DNA of 64,000 bases from Zoogloea sp041908905 (GCF_041908905.1 NZ_JAYREK010000019.1:8990-72989); one strand, 5' to 3'. Numbered from the stretch's first letter, positions 50,046-59,510 are shown. Notes: a model not told the origin generated them from the letters alone. A program made the numbers and translations.

Positions 50046-51137
50046 TCAGTACACGGCCTGGGGATAGGAGCCCAGGATCTTGAGGTAGGCGGCGTCGGCC
50101 ACGAGGGCTTCGAGGGCGGCCTTGACCGCCGGCGCCTCCCGGTGGCCCTCGATGTCCACGTAGAAGACGTATTCCCACAGCGCGGCGCGGGCCGGGCGGG
50201 ACTCGAGACGGCTCATGGAGACGCCCGCGGCGGCCAGCGGCGCGAGCAGTTCATGGACCGCACCGGGGCGGTTGGCGGCCGACATGATCAGCGAGGTCTT
50301 GTCGGCGCCACTGGGGCCGGCGTCGTGGCGGCCGAGCACCAGGAAGCGGGTGGTGTTGTTGGGCTCGTCCTCGATGTTCTCGACCAGGCGCGGCAGGTCA
50401 TAGCGCTCGGAGGCGGCCTCGCCGGCGATCGCCGCGGTGCCGGGCTCGCTGGCGGCCAGCCGCGCGGCCTCGGCGTTGCTGCCCACCGAGATCCGCGGCA
50501 CGCCGGGCAGCGACCGGTTGAGCCACTCGTGGCACTGGGCCAGGGACTGGGCGTGGGAATACACCTTGGTGATGGCGCCGAGGCTGGTTTCGCGGCTCAT
50601 GAGGTGCTGGTGGATGCGCAGCACCACCTCGCCGCAGATCTTGAGCGGCGAACCCATCAGCAGGTCGAGGGTGCGGCCGACCGCGCCCTCGGTGGAGTTC
50701 TCGACGGGCACCACGCCATACTGGGCATGGCCGGCCTCGACCTCACGGAACACGTCGTCGATGGCCGCCTGGGGCGCCAGCCGCGCCGCGTGGCCGAAAT
50801 GCTTGACCGCCGCGCTCTCGGAGAAGGTGCCCAGGGGGCCGAGGAAGGCGATCCCCAGCGGGTTCTCGAGGGACAGGCAGGCCGACATGACCTCGCGGAA
50901 GAAGAAGGTGACACTCTCGTTGGGCAGCGGCCCCTGATTGAGCGACTGGATGCGGCGCAGCACCTGGGCCTCGCGCTCGGGGCGGTAGACGTGGCCGGCC
51001 TCCCCGTAGCGGGACTTGATCTCGCCCACGTGCTCGGCGCAACGGGCCCGCCGGTTGAGCAGTTCGAGCAGTTGTGCGTCGATGGAATCGATCTGGTCGC
51101 GCACCACGCCCAGTTCCTTCTGCATCGCCTCTTTCAT
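50046..51137 (-). CDS. pheA: Chorismate mutase / prephenate dehydratase (P-protein)
   Basis: A 363-aa bifunctional enzyme of phenylalanine synthesis. Chorismate mutase AroQ domain (about 1-90, VRDQIDSIDAQLLELLNRRA), prephenate dehydratase (about 95-270, AFLGPLGTFSESAAVKHFG, VPVENSTEGAVGRTLDLL) with the catalytic Thr in NNTTRFLVLG, then an ACT domain (about 280-355, TSLIMSAANRPGAVHELLAP and LESRP) for feedback by Phe. No leader peptide is visible. It follows serC by 25 bp. Confidence 0.95.
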   Translation of the reverse strand: MKEAMQKELGVVRDQIDSIDAQLLELLNRRARCAEHVGEIKSRYGEAGHVYRPEREAQVLRRIQSLNQGPLPNESVTFFFREVMSACLSLENPLGIAFLGPLGTFSESAAVKHFGHAARLAPQAAIDDVFREVEAGHAQYGVVPVENSTEGAVGRTLDLLMGSPLKICGEVVLRIHQHLMSRETSLGAITKVYSHAQSLAQCHEWLNRSLPGVPRISVGSNAEAARLAASEPGTAAIAGEAASERYDLPRLVENIEDEPNNTTRFLVLGRHDAGPSGADKTSLIMSAANRPGAVHELLAPLAAAGVSMSRLESRPARAALWEYVFYVDIEGHREAPAVKAALEALVADAAYLKILGSYPQAVY

Positions 51138-51162
51138 GCGATCTCCTGAAAAGCCGTGCCGC

Positions 51163-52245
51163 TCACGCCTTGCGCGCGGCGAAATCCTGCATCAAATCCA
51201 CCAGCGCCTCGACACCGGCGATGGTCATCGCGTTGTAGAGGGAGGCACGCATGCCCCCCACCGACTTGTGCCCCTTGAGGCCCGACAGCTGGCGCTCGGC
51301 AGCCTCGGCCAGGAAGTCGGCGTCGAGGGCCGGGTTGGCCAGCGTGAAGGGCACGTTCATTCGCGAGCGGCTGGCGGCCTCGACCGGGTTCACGTAGAAA
51401 CCCTGGCTGCCGTCGATGGCGTCGTAAAGACGCTTCGCCTTGGCGATGTTGGCCTGCTCGACCGCCGCCAGGCCCCCCTGGGCCTTGAGGTTCTTGAACA
51501 CCAGGCCGGCGAGGTAGATGCCGAAGGTGGGCGGGGTGTTGAGCATCGAGCCGTGCTCGGCCATGGTGGCGAAGTCCATCACGCTGGGCGTGGAGGGCTG
51601 CGCCTTGCCGAGCAGGTCTTCGCGGACGATGACGATCACGAGGCCGGCCGGGCCGATGTTCTTTTGCGCGCCGGCGTAGATCAGGCCGTAGCGCGACACG
51701 TCCATCGGACGCGACAGGATGTGGGAGCTCATGTCGGCCACCAGCGGCACGCCAGCCGGCAGCGCGGGCAGCTCGAACATCTCGACGCCGTGGATGGTCT
51801 CGTTGGTGCAGAGGTGGGCGTAGGCGGCGCGGGGGTCGAACTGCAGCTCGTCGGCCCGCGGCACGCGGGTGAAGCGGTCGGCCTCGGTGGAGCCGGCCAC
51901 CCGCACGCTGCCGATGCGCTGGGCCTCTTTGCAGGCCTTCTTGGACCACGAGCCGGTGAGCACGTAGTCGGCCGAGCCGCCGGCCAGCAGGTTCATCGGG
52001 ATCTGGGCGAACTGCTGGGTGGCCCCGCCCTGCAGGAAGAGCACCTTGTAATTGGCCGGAATGCCCATCAGCTCGCGCAGGTCGGCCTCGGCCTCTTCGA
52101 TGACGCCGGAGAAATCCTTGCCCCGGTGGCTCATCTCCATGATGCTCATGCCCCGCCCGTGCCAGTCGAGGAGTTCGTCGCGCACCTGTTCGAGCACGGC
52201 CGTCGGCAACACCGCCGGACCGGCCGAGAAATTGAAAATCCGCAT
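51163..52245 (-). CDS. serC: Phosphoserine aminotransferase
   Basis: A 360-aa PLP enzyme of serine (and pyridoxine) synthesis. MRIFNFSAGPAVLPTAVLEQ is the standard N-terminus, fixing the start at 52245; the PLP lysine is in YAGAQKNIGPAGLVIV; the C-terminal GGMRASLYNAMTIAGVEALV is diagnostic. It lies between gyrA (28 bp upstream) and pheA, a conserved proteobacterial order. Confidence 0.96.
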   Translation of the reverse strand: MRIFNFSAGPAVLPTAVLEQVRDELLDWHGRGMSIMEMSHRGKDFSGVIEEAEADLRELMGIPANYKVLFLQGGATQQFAQIPMNLLAGGSADYVLTGSWSKKACKEAQRIGSVRVAGSTEADRFTRVPRADELQFDPRAAYAHLCTNETIHGVEMFELPALPAGVPLVADMSSHILSRPMDVSRYGLIYAGAQKNIGPAGLVIVIVREDLLGKAQPSTPSVMDFATMAEHGSMLNTPPTFGIYLAGLVFKNLKAQGGLAAVEQANIAKAKRLYDAIDGSQGFYVNPVEAASRSRMNVPFTLANPALDADFLAEAAERQLSGLKGHKSVGGMRASLYNAMTIAGVEALVDLMQDFAARKA

Positions 52246-52273
52246 CGTGTGAATCCTTCCTGCCTCAGTCTGC

Positions 52274-54850
52274 TCAGGCGTCGGCACCGGCTTCGCCGCC
52301 GTCGTCCTGATCGTCTTCGTCGCTCTCGAGAATCTTCTGCACGCCGGAGAGCCTGCTGCCCTCATCCACCGAGATCAGCGTGACGCCCTGGGTCGCCCGG
52401 CCCATCTCGCGGATCTCGGAGACGCGGGTGCGCACCAGCACACCGGCCGTGGTGATCAGCATGATCTGGTCCTTCTCGGTGACCAGGGTGGCCGCGACGA
52501 CCTTGCCGTTGCGATCGCTGGTCTGGATTGCGATCATGCCCTTGGTGCCACGCCCGTGGCGGGTGTATTCCCCGATCGGGGTACGCTTGCCGTAGCCGTT
52601 CTCGGTGGCGGTGAGCACGCCCTGCTCTTCGTCGCGGGCCACCAGCATGGCGATCACGGTCTGGCCGTCCTCGAGCATCATGCCGCGCACACCGCGGGCC
52701 TGGCGGCCCATCGGGCGCACGTCGTTCTCGCTGAAGCGCACCGCCTTGCCGGCGTCGGAGAACATCATCACGTCGTGCTGACCGTCGGTGATCGCCACGC
52801 CGACCAGGTAATCGCCCTCGTCGAGGCCGACCGCGATGATGCCGGCCTTGCGCGGGTTGGCGAAATCGGTGAGCGGGGTCTTCTTGACGGTGCCCTGGGC
52901 CGTGGCCATGAAGATGAAATGACCTTCGTCGAACTCCTTGACCGGCAGCACCGCGGTGATCTTCTCGCCCTCGAGGAGCGGAAAGAGATTGACGATGGGC
53001 TTGCCGCGGGCGTTGCGGTTGCCCTCCGGCACCTCATACACCTTGAGCCAGTACAGCCGGCCACGGTTGGAGAAGCACAGGATGTGGTCGTGGGTGTTGG
53101 CCACGAAGAGCTGGTCGACGAAGTCGTCGTCCTTCACCGCCGCCGCCTGCTTGCCGCGGCCGCCGCGCTTCTGGGCGCGGTAGTCGGTGAGCGGCTGGCG
53201 CTTGAAGTAGCCGGTGTGGGACAAGGTGACGACCATGTCCTGGGGCGCGATCAGGTCTTCGATGTTGATCTCGGCGGTGTTCATCACCACCTCGGAACGC
53301 CGCGGGTCGCCGAACTGCTGCTTGATGACCGACAGGTCGTCGCTGATGATCGCGGTGATCCGCTCGGGGCGCGCCAGGATGTCGAGCAGGTCGGCGATGA
53401 GGGCCATCACGTCGCGGTATTCGCCGACGATCTTGTCCTGCTCGAGGCCGGTGAGGCGCTGCAGGCGCAGCTCGAGGATGGCCTGGGCCTGGGCCTCGGA
53501 GAGCCGGTAGCCCTGGGCCGACAGGCCGTACTCGGGGGCCAGGCCTTCGGGGCGGAAGCTGTCGGAGGCGGCGCGGGCGAGCATCTCCTCGACCAGCTGC
53601 GAGCGCCACTGGCGCGCCATCAGCGCCCGCTTGGCGTCGGGCGGCGTGGGCGCGGCCTTGATGAGGGCGATGATCTCGTCCACGTTGGACAGCGCCACCG
53701 CCAGGCCTTCCAGGATGTGACCGCGTTCGCGGGCCTTGCGCAGTTCGAAGATGGTGCGGCGGGTGATGACCTCGCGGCGATGCGCGAGGAAGCACTCGAG
53801 CATCTGGCGCAGATCCAGCAGGCGCGGCTTGCCATCGACCAGCGCCACCATGTTCATGCCGAAGGTGTCCTGCAGCTGGGTCTGCTTGAACAGATTGTTC
53901 AGCACCACGTCGGGCATCTCGTTGCGCTTGAGTTCGATCACCACACGCATGCCCGACTTGTCGGACTCGTCACGGATGTCGCTGATGCCCTCGATGCGCT
54001 TCTCGTTGACCAGCTCGGCGATCTTCTCGATCAGGCTCTTCTTGTTAACCTGATACGGGATCTCGTCGACGATGATCGCCTGGCGGTCGCCCTTGCCGAT
54101 GTCCTCGAAGTGGGTGCGGGCACGCATGATGACCCGGCCGCGGCCGGTGCGGTAGCCCTCCTGGACGCCGGCCAGGCCGTAGATCAGGCCGGCGGTGGGA
54201 AAGTCGGGCGCCGGGACGATCTTGATCAGCTCGTCGATGCTGACGTCCGGCTCGGCCAGCAGCTTCTGGCAGGCGTCGACCACCTCGGAGAGGTTGTGGG
54301 GCGGGATGTTGGTGGCCATGCCCACCGCGATACCCCCCGAGCCGTTGATCAGCAGGTTGGGGATGCGCGACGGGAGCACCAGCGGCTCTTTTTCGGAGCC
54401 ATCGTAGTTGGGCCCGAAATCGACGGTTTCCTTGTCGATGTCGGCCAGCAGCTCGTGGCCGATCTTGGCCATCCGGATTTCGGTGTAACGCATCGCCGCC
54501 GCGCTGTCGCCGTCCACCGAGCCGAAGTTGCCCTGGCCGTCGACCAGCATGTAGCGCAGCGAGAAATCCTGGGCCATCCGCACGATGGTGTCGTAAACAG
54601 ACTGGTCACCGTGGGGGTGATACTTACCGATCACGTCACCGACGATACGCGCCGATTTCTTGTAGGCTTTGTTCCAGTCGTTACCGAGTTCGTGCATGGC
54701 GTAGAGCACTCGGCGATGCACGGGCTTAAGACCATCGCGCACGTCGGGCAGCGCCCGCCCGACGATCACGCTCATCGCGTAATCCAGGTAGGCGTGGCGC
54801 ATCTCGTCTTCGAGGCTGATGGGGATGGTTTCTTTGGCGAACGGGATCAT
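52274..54850 (-). CDS. gyrA: DNA gyrase subunit A
   Basis: An 858-aa type IIA topoisomerase subunit. The winged-helix core has the catalytic Tyr122 in AAAMRYTEIRM; the C-terminal beta-pinwheel contains the GyrA box QKRGGRGK and repeats such as VGLDEGDYLVGVAIT. The quinolone-determining region reads HPHGDQSVYDTIVRM: the residue at E. coli position Ser83 is Gln, with Ser84 next to it and Asp87 kept. It is the first gene of the serC-pheA-hisC cluster and is divergent from the OmpA gene. Confidence 0.97.
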   Translation of the reverse strand: MIPFAKETIPISLEDEMRHAYLDYAMSVIVGRALPDVRDGLKPVHRRVLYAMHELGNDWNKAYKKSARIVGDVIGKYHPHGDQSVYDTIVRMAQDFSLRYMLVDGQGNFGSVDGDSAAAMRYTEIRMAKIGHELLADIDKETVDFGPNYDGSEKEPLVLPSRIPNLLINGSGGIAVGMATNIPPHNLSEVVDACQKLLAEPDVSIDELIKIVPAPDFPTAGLIYGLAGVQEGYRTGRGRVIMRARTHFEDIGKGDRQAIIVDEIPYQVNKKSLIEKIAELVNEKRIEGISDIRDESDKSGMRVVIELKRNEMPDVVLNNLFKQTQLQDTFGMNMVALVDGKPRLLDLRQMLECFLAHRREVITRRTIFELRKARERGHILEGLAVALSNVDEIIALIKAAPTPPDAKRALMARQWRSQLVEEMLARAASDSFRPEGLAPEYGLSAQGYRLSEAQAQAILELRLQRLTGLEQDKIVGEYRDVMALIADLLDILARPERITAIISDDLSVIKQQFGDPRRSEVVMNTAEINIEDLIAPQDMVVTLSHTGYFKRQPLTDYRAQKRGGRGKQAAAVKDDDFVDQLFVANTHDHILCFSNRGRLYWLKVYEVPEGNRNARGKPIVNLFPLLEGEKITAVLPVKEFDEGHFIFMATAQGTVKKTPLTDFANPRKAGIIAVGLDEGDYLVGVAITDGQHDVMMFSDAGKAVRFSENDVRPMGRQARGVRGMMLEDGQTVIAMLVARDEEQGVLTATENGYGKRTPIGEYTRHGRGTKGMIAIQTSDRNGKVVAATLVTEKDQIMLITTAGVLVRTRVSEIREMGRATQGVTLISVDEGSRLSGVQKILESDEDDQDDGGEAGADA

Positions 54851-54988
54851 GGCACTGCGGGAAATCGACTATTCGTCGAAGAGACGAAAAACGGTGATTC
54901 TAGCACGCCGCGCGCCCCTTTCCCGGCGGCCCCTCCCCCGCCCGGCCGCCTGCGGCGCGGCGGCACGAAACAGACTCCGCCCCATGCG

Positions 54989-55018
54989 TTGTTGCCGGGC
55001 GTCAGCCTGTGCTCTAAT
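54989..55018 (+). promoter_or_regulatory. Possible promoter of the first OmpA gene
   Basis: TTGTTG and TCTAAT are 18 bp apart, ending 64 bp before the ATG. The rest of the 232-bp gap between gyrA and this gene is GC-rich with no other clear element. Confidence 0.4.
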
Positions 55019-55082
55019 CGCGCCACTCGACCACCCCGATACGGGCGCGCAGACAGCCCAATCGTCTCAAGGAGGAAACCCC

Positions 55083-55808
55083 ATGATCGCCACCCCATTC
55101 CGCCTGGCGTCCGCCACCCTGCTGATGCTTGCCAGCCTCGGCGCCACGGCCCAGAGCAAGGACATCGTCGTTGACGGCCAGGGCGAAGTACCCTACGTCG
55201 TCGACCAGCGCAACGTCGTCGCCCGCAGCGGCTTCGACCTGTGCTGGCGCACCGGCTACTGGACCCCGGCCGCCGCCGGCGCCGTCAAGGCCGGCGAACT
55301 GCCGGTCGGCTGCCAGTGCGACAAGGACGTGCTGGGCGCCGACACCTGCGTGCCCGCCACCGCCCGCGGCGTCGCCAGCGCCCCCGCCGCAGCGGCAGCC
55401 GCGGCACCGGCCGCTCCGGCCCGCTGCGACTTCAGCGTGAACCTCGCCGCCGACAGCACCTTCGCCTTCAACAAGGCCGCGCTGACCGGCGCCGCCAGAA
55501 CCACCCTCGACCAGGCCGTGATCGCCAAGATGGGCAACTGCGCCACCATCGACTCGCTGATCATCACCGGCCACACCGACCGCCTGGGTTCCCAGGGCTA
55601 CAACCAGAAGCTTTCCGAGAAGCGCGCCGACGCCGTCAAGGCCTACCTGCTGGGCAAGGGCGTGAAGGCTGCCAACGTCGAAACCATGGGCGCCGGCAAG
55701 ACCCAGCCGATCAAGAGCTGCGACGACAAGCTCGGGCGCAAGAAGCTGATCGAATGCCTCGCCCCCAACCGCCGCGTCACCGTGGACGTCAAGGGCCCTG
55801 CCAAGTAA
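55083..55808 (+). CDS. OmpA family protein, Rmp-like (copy 1)
   Basis: A 241-aa exported protein. A signal peptide (residues 1-23, ending in GATA) precedes a small domain (about 24-85) with RSGFDLCWRTGYWTPAAA and VGCQCDKD, similar to neisserial Rmp; then an Ala/Pro linker and a C-terminal OmpA peptidoglycan-binding domain (about 125-240, IITGHTDRLGSQGYNQKLSE). There is no 8-strand barrel. Cysteines suggest disulfides in the periplasm. An AGGAGGA site lies upstream. A close paralogue follows mtaD at 57294. Confidence 0.9.
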   Translation: MIATPFRLASATLLMLASLGATAQSKDIVVDGQGEVPYVVDQRNVVARSGFDLCWRTGYWTPAAAGAVKAGELPVGCQCDKDVLGADTCVPATARGVASAPAAAAAAAPAAPARCDFSVNLAADSTFAFNKAALTGAARTTLDQAVIAKMGNCATIDSLIITGHTDRLGSQGYNQKLSEKRADAVKAYLLGKGVKAANVETMGAGKTQPIKSCDDKLGRKKLIECLAPNRRVTVDVKGPAK

Positions 55809-55835
55809 GCTGGCCGCACCTGGCCATTGCCCACC

Positions 55836-55862
55836 AAAACCCCGCCATGGCGGGGTTTTTTT
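55836..55862 (+). terminator. Terminator after OmpA copy 1
   Basis: CCCCGCC and GGCGGGG form a 7-bp stem with a short AT loop and seven following T residues. It ends only about 18 bp before the mtaD ATG, so mtaD must be driven by read-through or a promoter inside or next to this region. Confidence 0.85.
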
Positions 55863-55880
55863 CTGCCCGAAGCCCACGCC

Positions 55881-57203
55881 ATGACGCCGCCCCCCACCGT
55901 CGACCTCCTCATCGAAGCCCGCTGGATCATCCCCGTCGAGCCCTCCGACACGACCCTGGAACACCATGCCGTCGCCGTCCTGGACGGCCGCATCGTCGAC
56001 ATCCTGCCCACCGCCGATGCCCGCCAGCGCTACGCCGCCGCGGAAACCGTCAGCCTCACCGAGCATGTCCTGATCCCCGGGCTCGTCAATCTGCACTGCC
56101 ACGCCGCCATGACGCTGATGCGCGGCCTCGCCGACGATCTGCCCCTGATGCGCTGGCTCAACGAAGCCATCTGGCCCGCCGAAACGCGCCACGCCTCGAC
56201 GACCTTCGTCCGCGACGGCAGCCTGCTGGCGGCCGCGGAGATGCTGCGCGGCGGCATCACCACCTGCAACGATATGTACTTCTACCCGGAGGCCACCGCC
56301 GAGGCCTTCAGCCGGCTCGGCCTGCGGGGCGTGCTCGGGATCACCGTCATCGAGTTCCCGTCGCAATACGCCTCCGACGCCGACGACTATCTGAGCAAGG
56401 GCCTCGCCACCTTCGACGCCTGGCGCGACGACCCGCTGATCCACTTCACCCTGTCGCCCCACGCCCCCTACACCGTCGCCGACAAGACCCTCGAACGCGT
56501 CGCCTCCCTGGCCGACGAGCTCGAATTGCCCATCCACATCCACATCCACGAAACCCTCAGCGAGATAAACGACAGCCTGCGCGACTTCGGCCAACGACCG
56601 ATCAGCCGGCTCGATCAGCTCGGCCTGCTCGGCCCCAACCTGATCGGCGTGCACGCCGTTCATCTCGACGACGGCGACATCGATCGCCTGACGCTCCACA
56701 ACTGCGCCATCGCCCACTGCCCCACCTCCAACATGAAGCTCGCCAGCGGTGCCGCCCCGGCTGCCCGGCTGCTCGACAGGGGCCTGAACGTCGGGCTCGG
56801 CACCGACGGCGCTGCCAGCAACAACCGGCTCGACCTCTTCCGCGAGATGCAGCAGGCCAGCCTGCTCGCCAAGCTCACCACCGGCGACGCCGCAGCCCTG
56901 CCCGCCCACCGCGCCCTGCGCATGGCCACCCTGGACGGCGCACGAGCCCTCGGCCTCGACCACCTCATCGGCTCCCTCTCCCCCGGCAAGGCCGCCGACC
57001 TCTGCGCCGTGCGCGTCTCCGACCCCGACGCGCTACCCTGCTTTCACCCGGTTTCGCACCTCGTCCACGTGCTCGGACGGCACGACGTCTCGGACGTCTG
57101 GGTGGCAGGAAGGCCCCGCGTACAAGGCGGCAGACTGTTGCAAATAACCAACACGGAGCTATTGAGCACCGCCCGCCTATGGCAGAATAGGCTCCGCCAA
57201 TGA
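55881..57203 (+). CDS. mtaD: TRZ/ATZ family hydrolase; 5-methylthioadenosine/S-adenosylhomocysteine deaminase type
   Basis: A 440-aa amidohydrolase. Metal site: LHCHAAMT (HxH), then HIHIHETLSE and the late Asp in VGLGTDGAASNNRLDLF. SPHAPYTV is the usual substrate-loop motif. Family members deaminate methylthioadenosine, SAH or related amines; in Betaproteobacteria this gene regularly precedes ubiG, whose methyl transfer yields SAH. The ATG at 55881 comes after the terminator hairpin; an earlier ATG at 55827 would put the hairpin in coding sequence. Here an OmpA gene is inserted between it and ubiG. Confidence 0.88.
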   Translation: MTPPPTVDLLIEARWIIPVEPSDTTLEHHAVAVLDGRIVDILPTADARQRYAAAETVSLTEHVLIPGLVNLHCHAAMTLMRGLADDLPLMRWLNEAIWPAETRHASTTFVRDGSLLAAAEMLRGGITTCNDMYFYPEATAEAFSRLGLRGVLGITVIEFPSQYASDADDYLSKGLATFDAWRDDPLIHFTLSPHAPYTVADKTLERVASLADELELPIHIHIHETLSEINDSLRDFGQRPISRLDQLGLLGPNLIGVHAVHLDDGDIDRLTLHNCAIAHCPTSNMKLASGAAPAARLLDRGLNVGLGTDGAASNNRLDLFREMQQASLLAKLTTGDAAALPAHRALRMATLDGARALGLDHLIGSLSPGKAADLCAVRVSDPDALPCFHPVSHLVHVLGRHDVSDVWVAGRPRVQGGRLLQITNTELLSTARLWQNRLRQ

Positions 57204-57293
57204 ATTGGATATGCTGCCTGAGTTCATCACGCGAACTCCAGCAAGTTTTAAGAATTTTCCGGTTCTACCCTTTGCCTTGCGACGAGGAAAACG

Positions 57294-58019
57294 ATGATCA
57301 AACAAGCCAAAAAACAACTGCTGATGGCCGCCGCTCTGGCCGCCCTCGGCCTGTCTGCCTCCGCCAGCTTCGCCAAAGACATCGTCGTTGACACGAAAGG
57401 CGAAGTGCCTTACGTGATCGACGCGCGTAATGTCGTTGCCCGCAGCGGCTTCGACCTCTGCTGGCGCACCGGCTACTGGACCCCGGCTGCCGCCACCAAC
57501 ACCATGGCCGGCAACCTGCCGGTCGGCTGCGAGTGCGACAAGGACGTCGTCCCGGCCGACAAGTGCGCCCCCGCCGCCGCTCCGGCCGCTGGCGCCCGCG
57601 CCGCTGCTCCGGCTGCCGTCGCCCCGGTTGGCGAAAAGGTCAAGCTGGCCGCCGACACCCTGTTCGAGTTCAACAAGGCCGTCCTGCTGCCCGCCGGCAA
57701 GGCCAAGCTCGACGATCTCGCCGCCAAGTCCAAGGACATGAAGCTGGAAGTCATCCTGGCCGTCGGTCACACCGACCGCATCGGCAGCGACTCCTACAAC
57801 CAGAAGCTGTCCGAGAAGCGTGCCGCCGCCGTCAAGACCTACCTGGTCGGCAAGGGCGTCGAAGCCAACCGCGTCTACACCGAAGGCAAGGGCGAGAAGC
57901 AGCCCGTGACCGCCGGCAAGTGCAACAACCTCGGCAAGGACAGCGGCAAGAACAAGAAGCTGGTCGAGTGCCTGCAGCCGGATCGTCGCGTCGAAATCGA
58001 AGTGATCGGCACCAAGTAA
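57294..58019 (+). CDS. OmpA family protein, Rmp-like (copy 2)
   Basis: A 241-aa paralogue of the protein at 55083, of the same length and layout. Signal peptide (1-27, ending ASASFA), cysteine-containing N-domain with the same RSGFDLCWRTGYWTPAAA block, Ala/Pro linker and OmpA domain (VGHTDRIGSDSYNQKLSE). It has a GAGGAAA ribosome site and a leader of about 90 nt with an inverted repeat (GAGTTC-ATCACGC-GAACTC, 57220-57238) that may form a hairpin. Codon choice is strongly biased to Gly GGC, Lys AAG and Val GTC, as in highly expressed genes. It likely anchors the outer membrane to peptidoglycan. Confidence 0.9.
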   Translation: MIKQAKKQLLMAAALAALGLSASASFAKDIVVDTKGEVPYVIDARNVVARSGFDLCWRTGYWTPAAATNTMAGNLPVGCECDKDVVPADKCAPAAAPAAGARAAAPAAVAPVGEKVKLAADTLFEFNKAVLLPAGKAKLDDLAAKSKDMKLEVILAVGHTDRIGSDSYNQKLSEKRAAAVKTYLVGKGVEANRVYTEGKGEKQPVTAGKCNNLGKDSGKNKKLVECLQPDRRVEIEVIGTK

Positions 58020-58053
58020 TTCGCGCCGTCCTTCTGACTTCGCGTCAGTCGTC

Positions 58054-58086
58054 AAAAAGCCCTGCCCTGCAGGGCTTTTTGTTTTT
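58054..58086 (+). terminator. Terminator after OmpA copy 2
   Basis: AAAAAGCCCTGC and GCAGGGCTTTTT form a 12-bp stem around CCT, followed by GTTTTT. A strong rho-independent terminator. Confidence 0.9.
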
Positions 58087-58160
58087 CAGCCAACCGTGGC
58101 CACTGCCCGGCTCTCGCAATACAATCCCAGCCTGACCGATCACTTTCCGGATGCTGTTTC

Positions 58161-58856
58161 ATGAACGCCGATCCCGCCGAACTGCAGAAATTCAGTGACC
58201 TCGCCCACCGCTGGTGGGACCCCGAATCCGAGTTCAAGCCGCTCCACCAGATCAATCCCCTGCGCCTCGACTGGATAGATACCAACGCCAGCATTGCCGG
58301 CAAGAAGGTCGTCGATATCGGCTGCGGCGGCGGCATCCTGGCCGAATCCATGGCTGCCCGGGGCGCCCAGGTCACCGGCGTCGACCTCTCCGACAAGGCC
58401 CTCGGCGTCGCCCGGCTGCACCTCTTCGAGAGCGGGCAGCAAGTGGATTACCGCCACATCTCCGCCGAAGACCTTGCACGCGAATGCCCGGCCAGCTTCG
58501 ATGTCGTAACCTGCATGGAAATGCTCGAACACGTCCCCGTTCCGGCCAGCACCATCCGTGCCTGCGCGACGCTGGTAAAGCCCGGTGGGAGCGTCTTCTT
58601 CTCGACCCTAAACCGCAACCTCAAGGCCTATCTGATGGCCGTGGTCGGCGCGGAATACGTCCTCAACCTCCTGCCGCGGGGCACTCACGAGTACGCCAAG
58701 TTCATCAAACCTTCCGAACTCGCCCGCTACGTGCGTGAAGCCGGGCTGGACGTCGAAGAGATCATCGGGATGCAGTACAACCCTTTCAGCAAGGTCTATT
58801 CCCTCGGCCGCGACACCGACGTCAATTACCTCATGCGCACGACCCGGAATGGCTGA
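58161..58856 (+). CDS. ubiG: Ubiquinone 3-O-methyltransferase
   Basis: A 231-aa SAM-dependent enzyme performing both O-methylations of ubiquinone. DIGCGGGILAESMAARGAQV is the SAM-binding loop; MEMLEHVP and FFSTLNRNLKAYLMAVVGAE are family motifs. RWWDPESEFKPLHQINPLRL near the N-terminus is diagnostic for UbiG. It overlaps gph by 8 nt. Confidence 0.96.
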   Translation: MNADPAELQKFSDLAHRWWDPESEFKPLHQINPLRLDWIDTNASIAGKKVVDIGCGGGILAESMAARGAQVTGVDLSDKALGVARLHLFESGQQVDYRHISAEDLARECPASFDVVTCMEMLEHVPVPASTIRACATLVKPGGSVFFSTLNRNLKAYLMAVVGAEYVLNLLPRGTHEYAKFIKPSELARYVREAGLDVEEIIGMQYNPFSKVYSLGRDTDVNYLMRTTRNG

Positions 58857-59505
58857 CGCCGTCTTCTTCGACCTCGACGGCACACTCGCGGACACCGCCC
58901 CCGACCTGGCCGGCGCCCTCAACCGGCTGCAGCGCGAGCACGGCCTCGAGCCCACGCCCTTCGAGTTGCTGCGCCCCCAGGTCTCCCATGGCGTTCGTGG
59001 CATGCTGGGCGTGGGCTTCGGCCTGACGCCCGACGCTGCCGGATACGCGCCACTGGCCGCGCGCTTTCTCGAGCTTTATAACGACACCCTGTGCGTCGAG
59101 ACCCGGCTCTTCGAGGGCATGGAGGCGCTCCTCCACAGTCTGGACGAGCGGGGCATCCCCTGGGGCGTGGTCACGAACAAGGCCGAGCGCCTGGCGCACC
59201 CAATCATCGACGCCCTCGGTCTCAGCGGACGCTGCGCCTGCGTCGTGGGCGGTGACACTGCCGCCCGGCCCAAGCCCTTTCCCGACCCGCTGCTGCACGC
59301 CTGCACCGGTGCTGGCGTCGAGCCCACACGCTGCCTCTACGTCGGCGACGACATCCGTGACATCCACGCCGGCAGAGCTGCTGGCATGACGACCCTGGCC
59401 GTCGCCTACGGCTATCTCGGCAGCGCCGAGCCCATAGACGCCTGGCAAGCTGACGCAATCATCGCCCACCCACGGGAAATCCTCGCGTTTCTGAAAAATC
59501 GCTGA
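58849..59505 (+). CDS. gph: Phosphoglycolate phosphatase (HAD family)
   Basis: A 218-aa HAD-superfamily phosphatase that removes 2-phosphoglycolate. Motif I FFDLDGTLADTAPDL (nucleophile and acid Asp), motif II VVTNK, motif III lysine in ARPKPFPDPLLHA and motif IV YVGDDIRDIHAG are all in place. It starts inside the end of ubiG, which gives coupled translation. Promoter elements of ssrA lie in or just after its 3' end. Confidence 0.92.
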   Translation: MADAVFFDLDGTLADTAPDLAGALNRLQREHGLEPTPFELLRPQVSHGVRGMLGVGFGLTPDAAGYAPLAARFLELYNDTLCVETRLFEGMEALLHSLDERGIPWGVVTNKAERLAHPIIDALGLSGRCACVVGGDTAARPKPFPDPLLHACTGAGVEPTRCLYVGDDIRDIHAGRAAGMTTLAVAYGYLGSAEPIDAWQADAIIAHPREILAFLKNR

Positions 59506-59510
59506 TCGCG

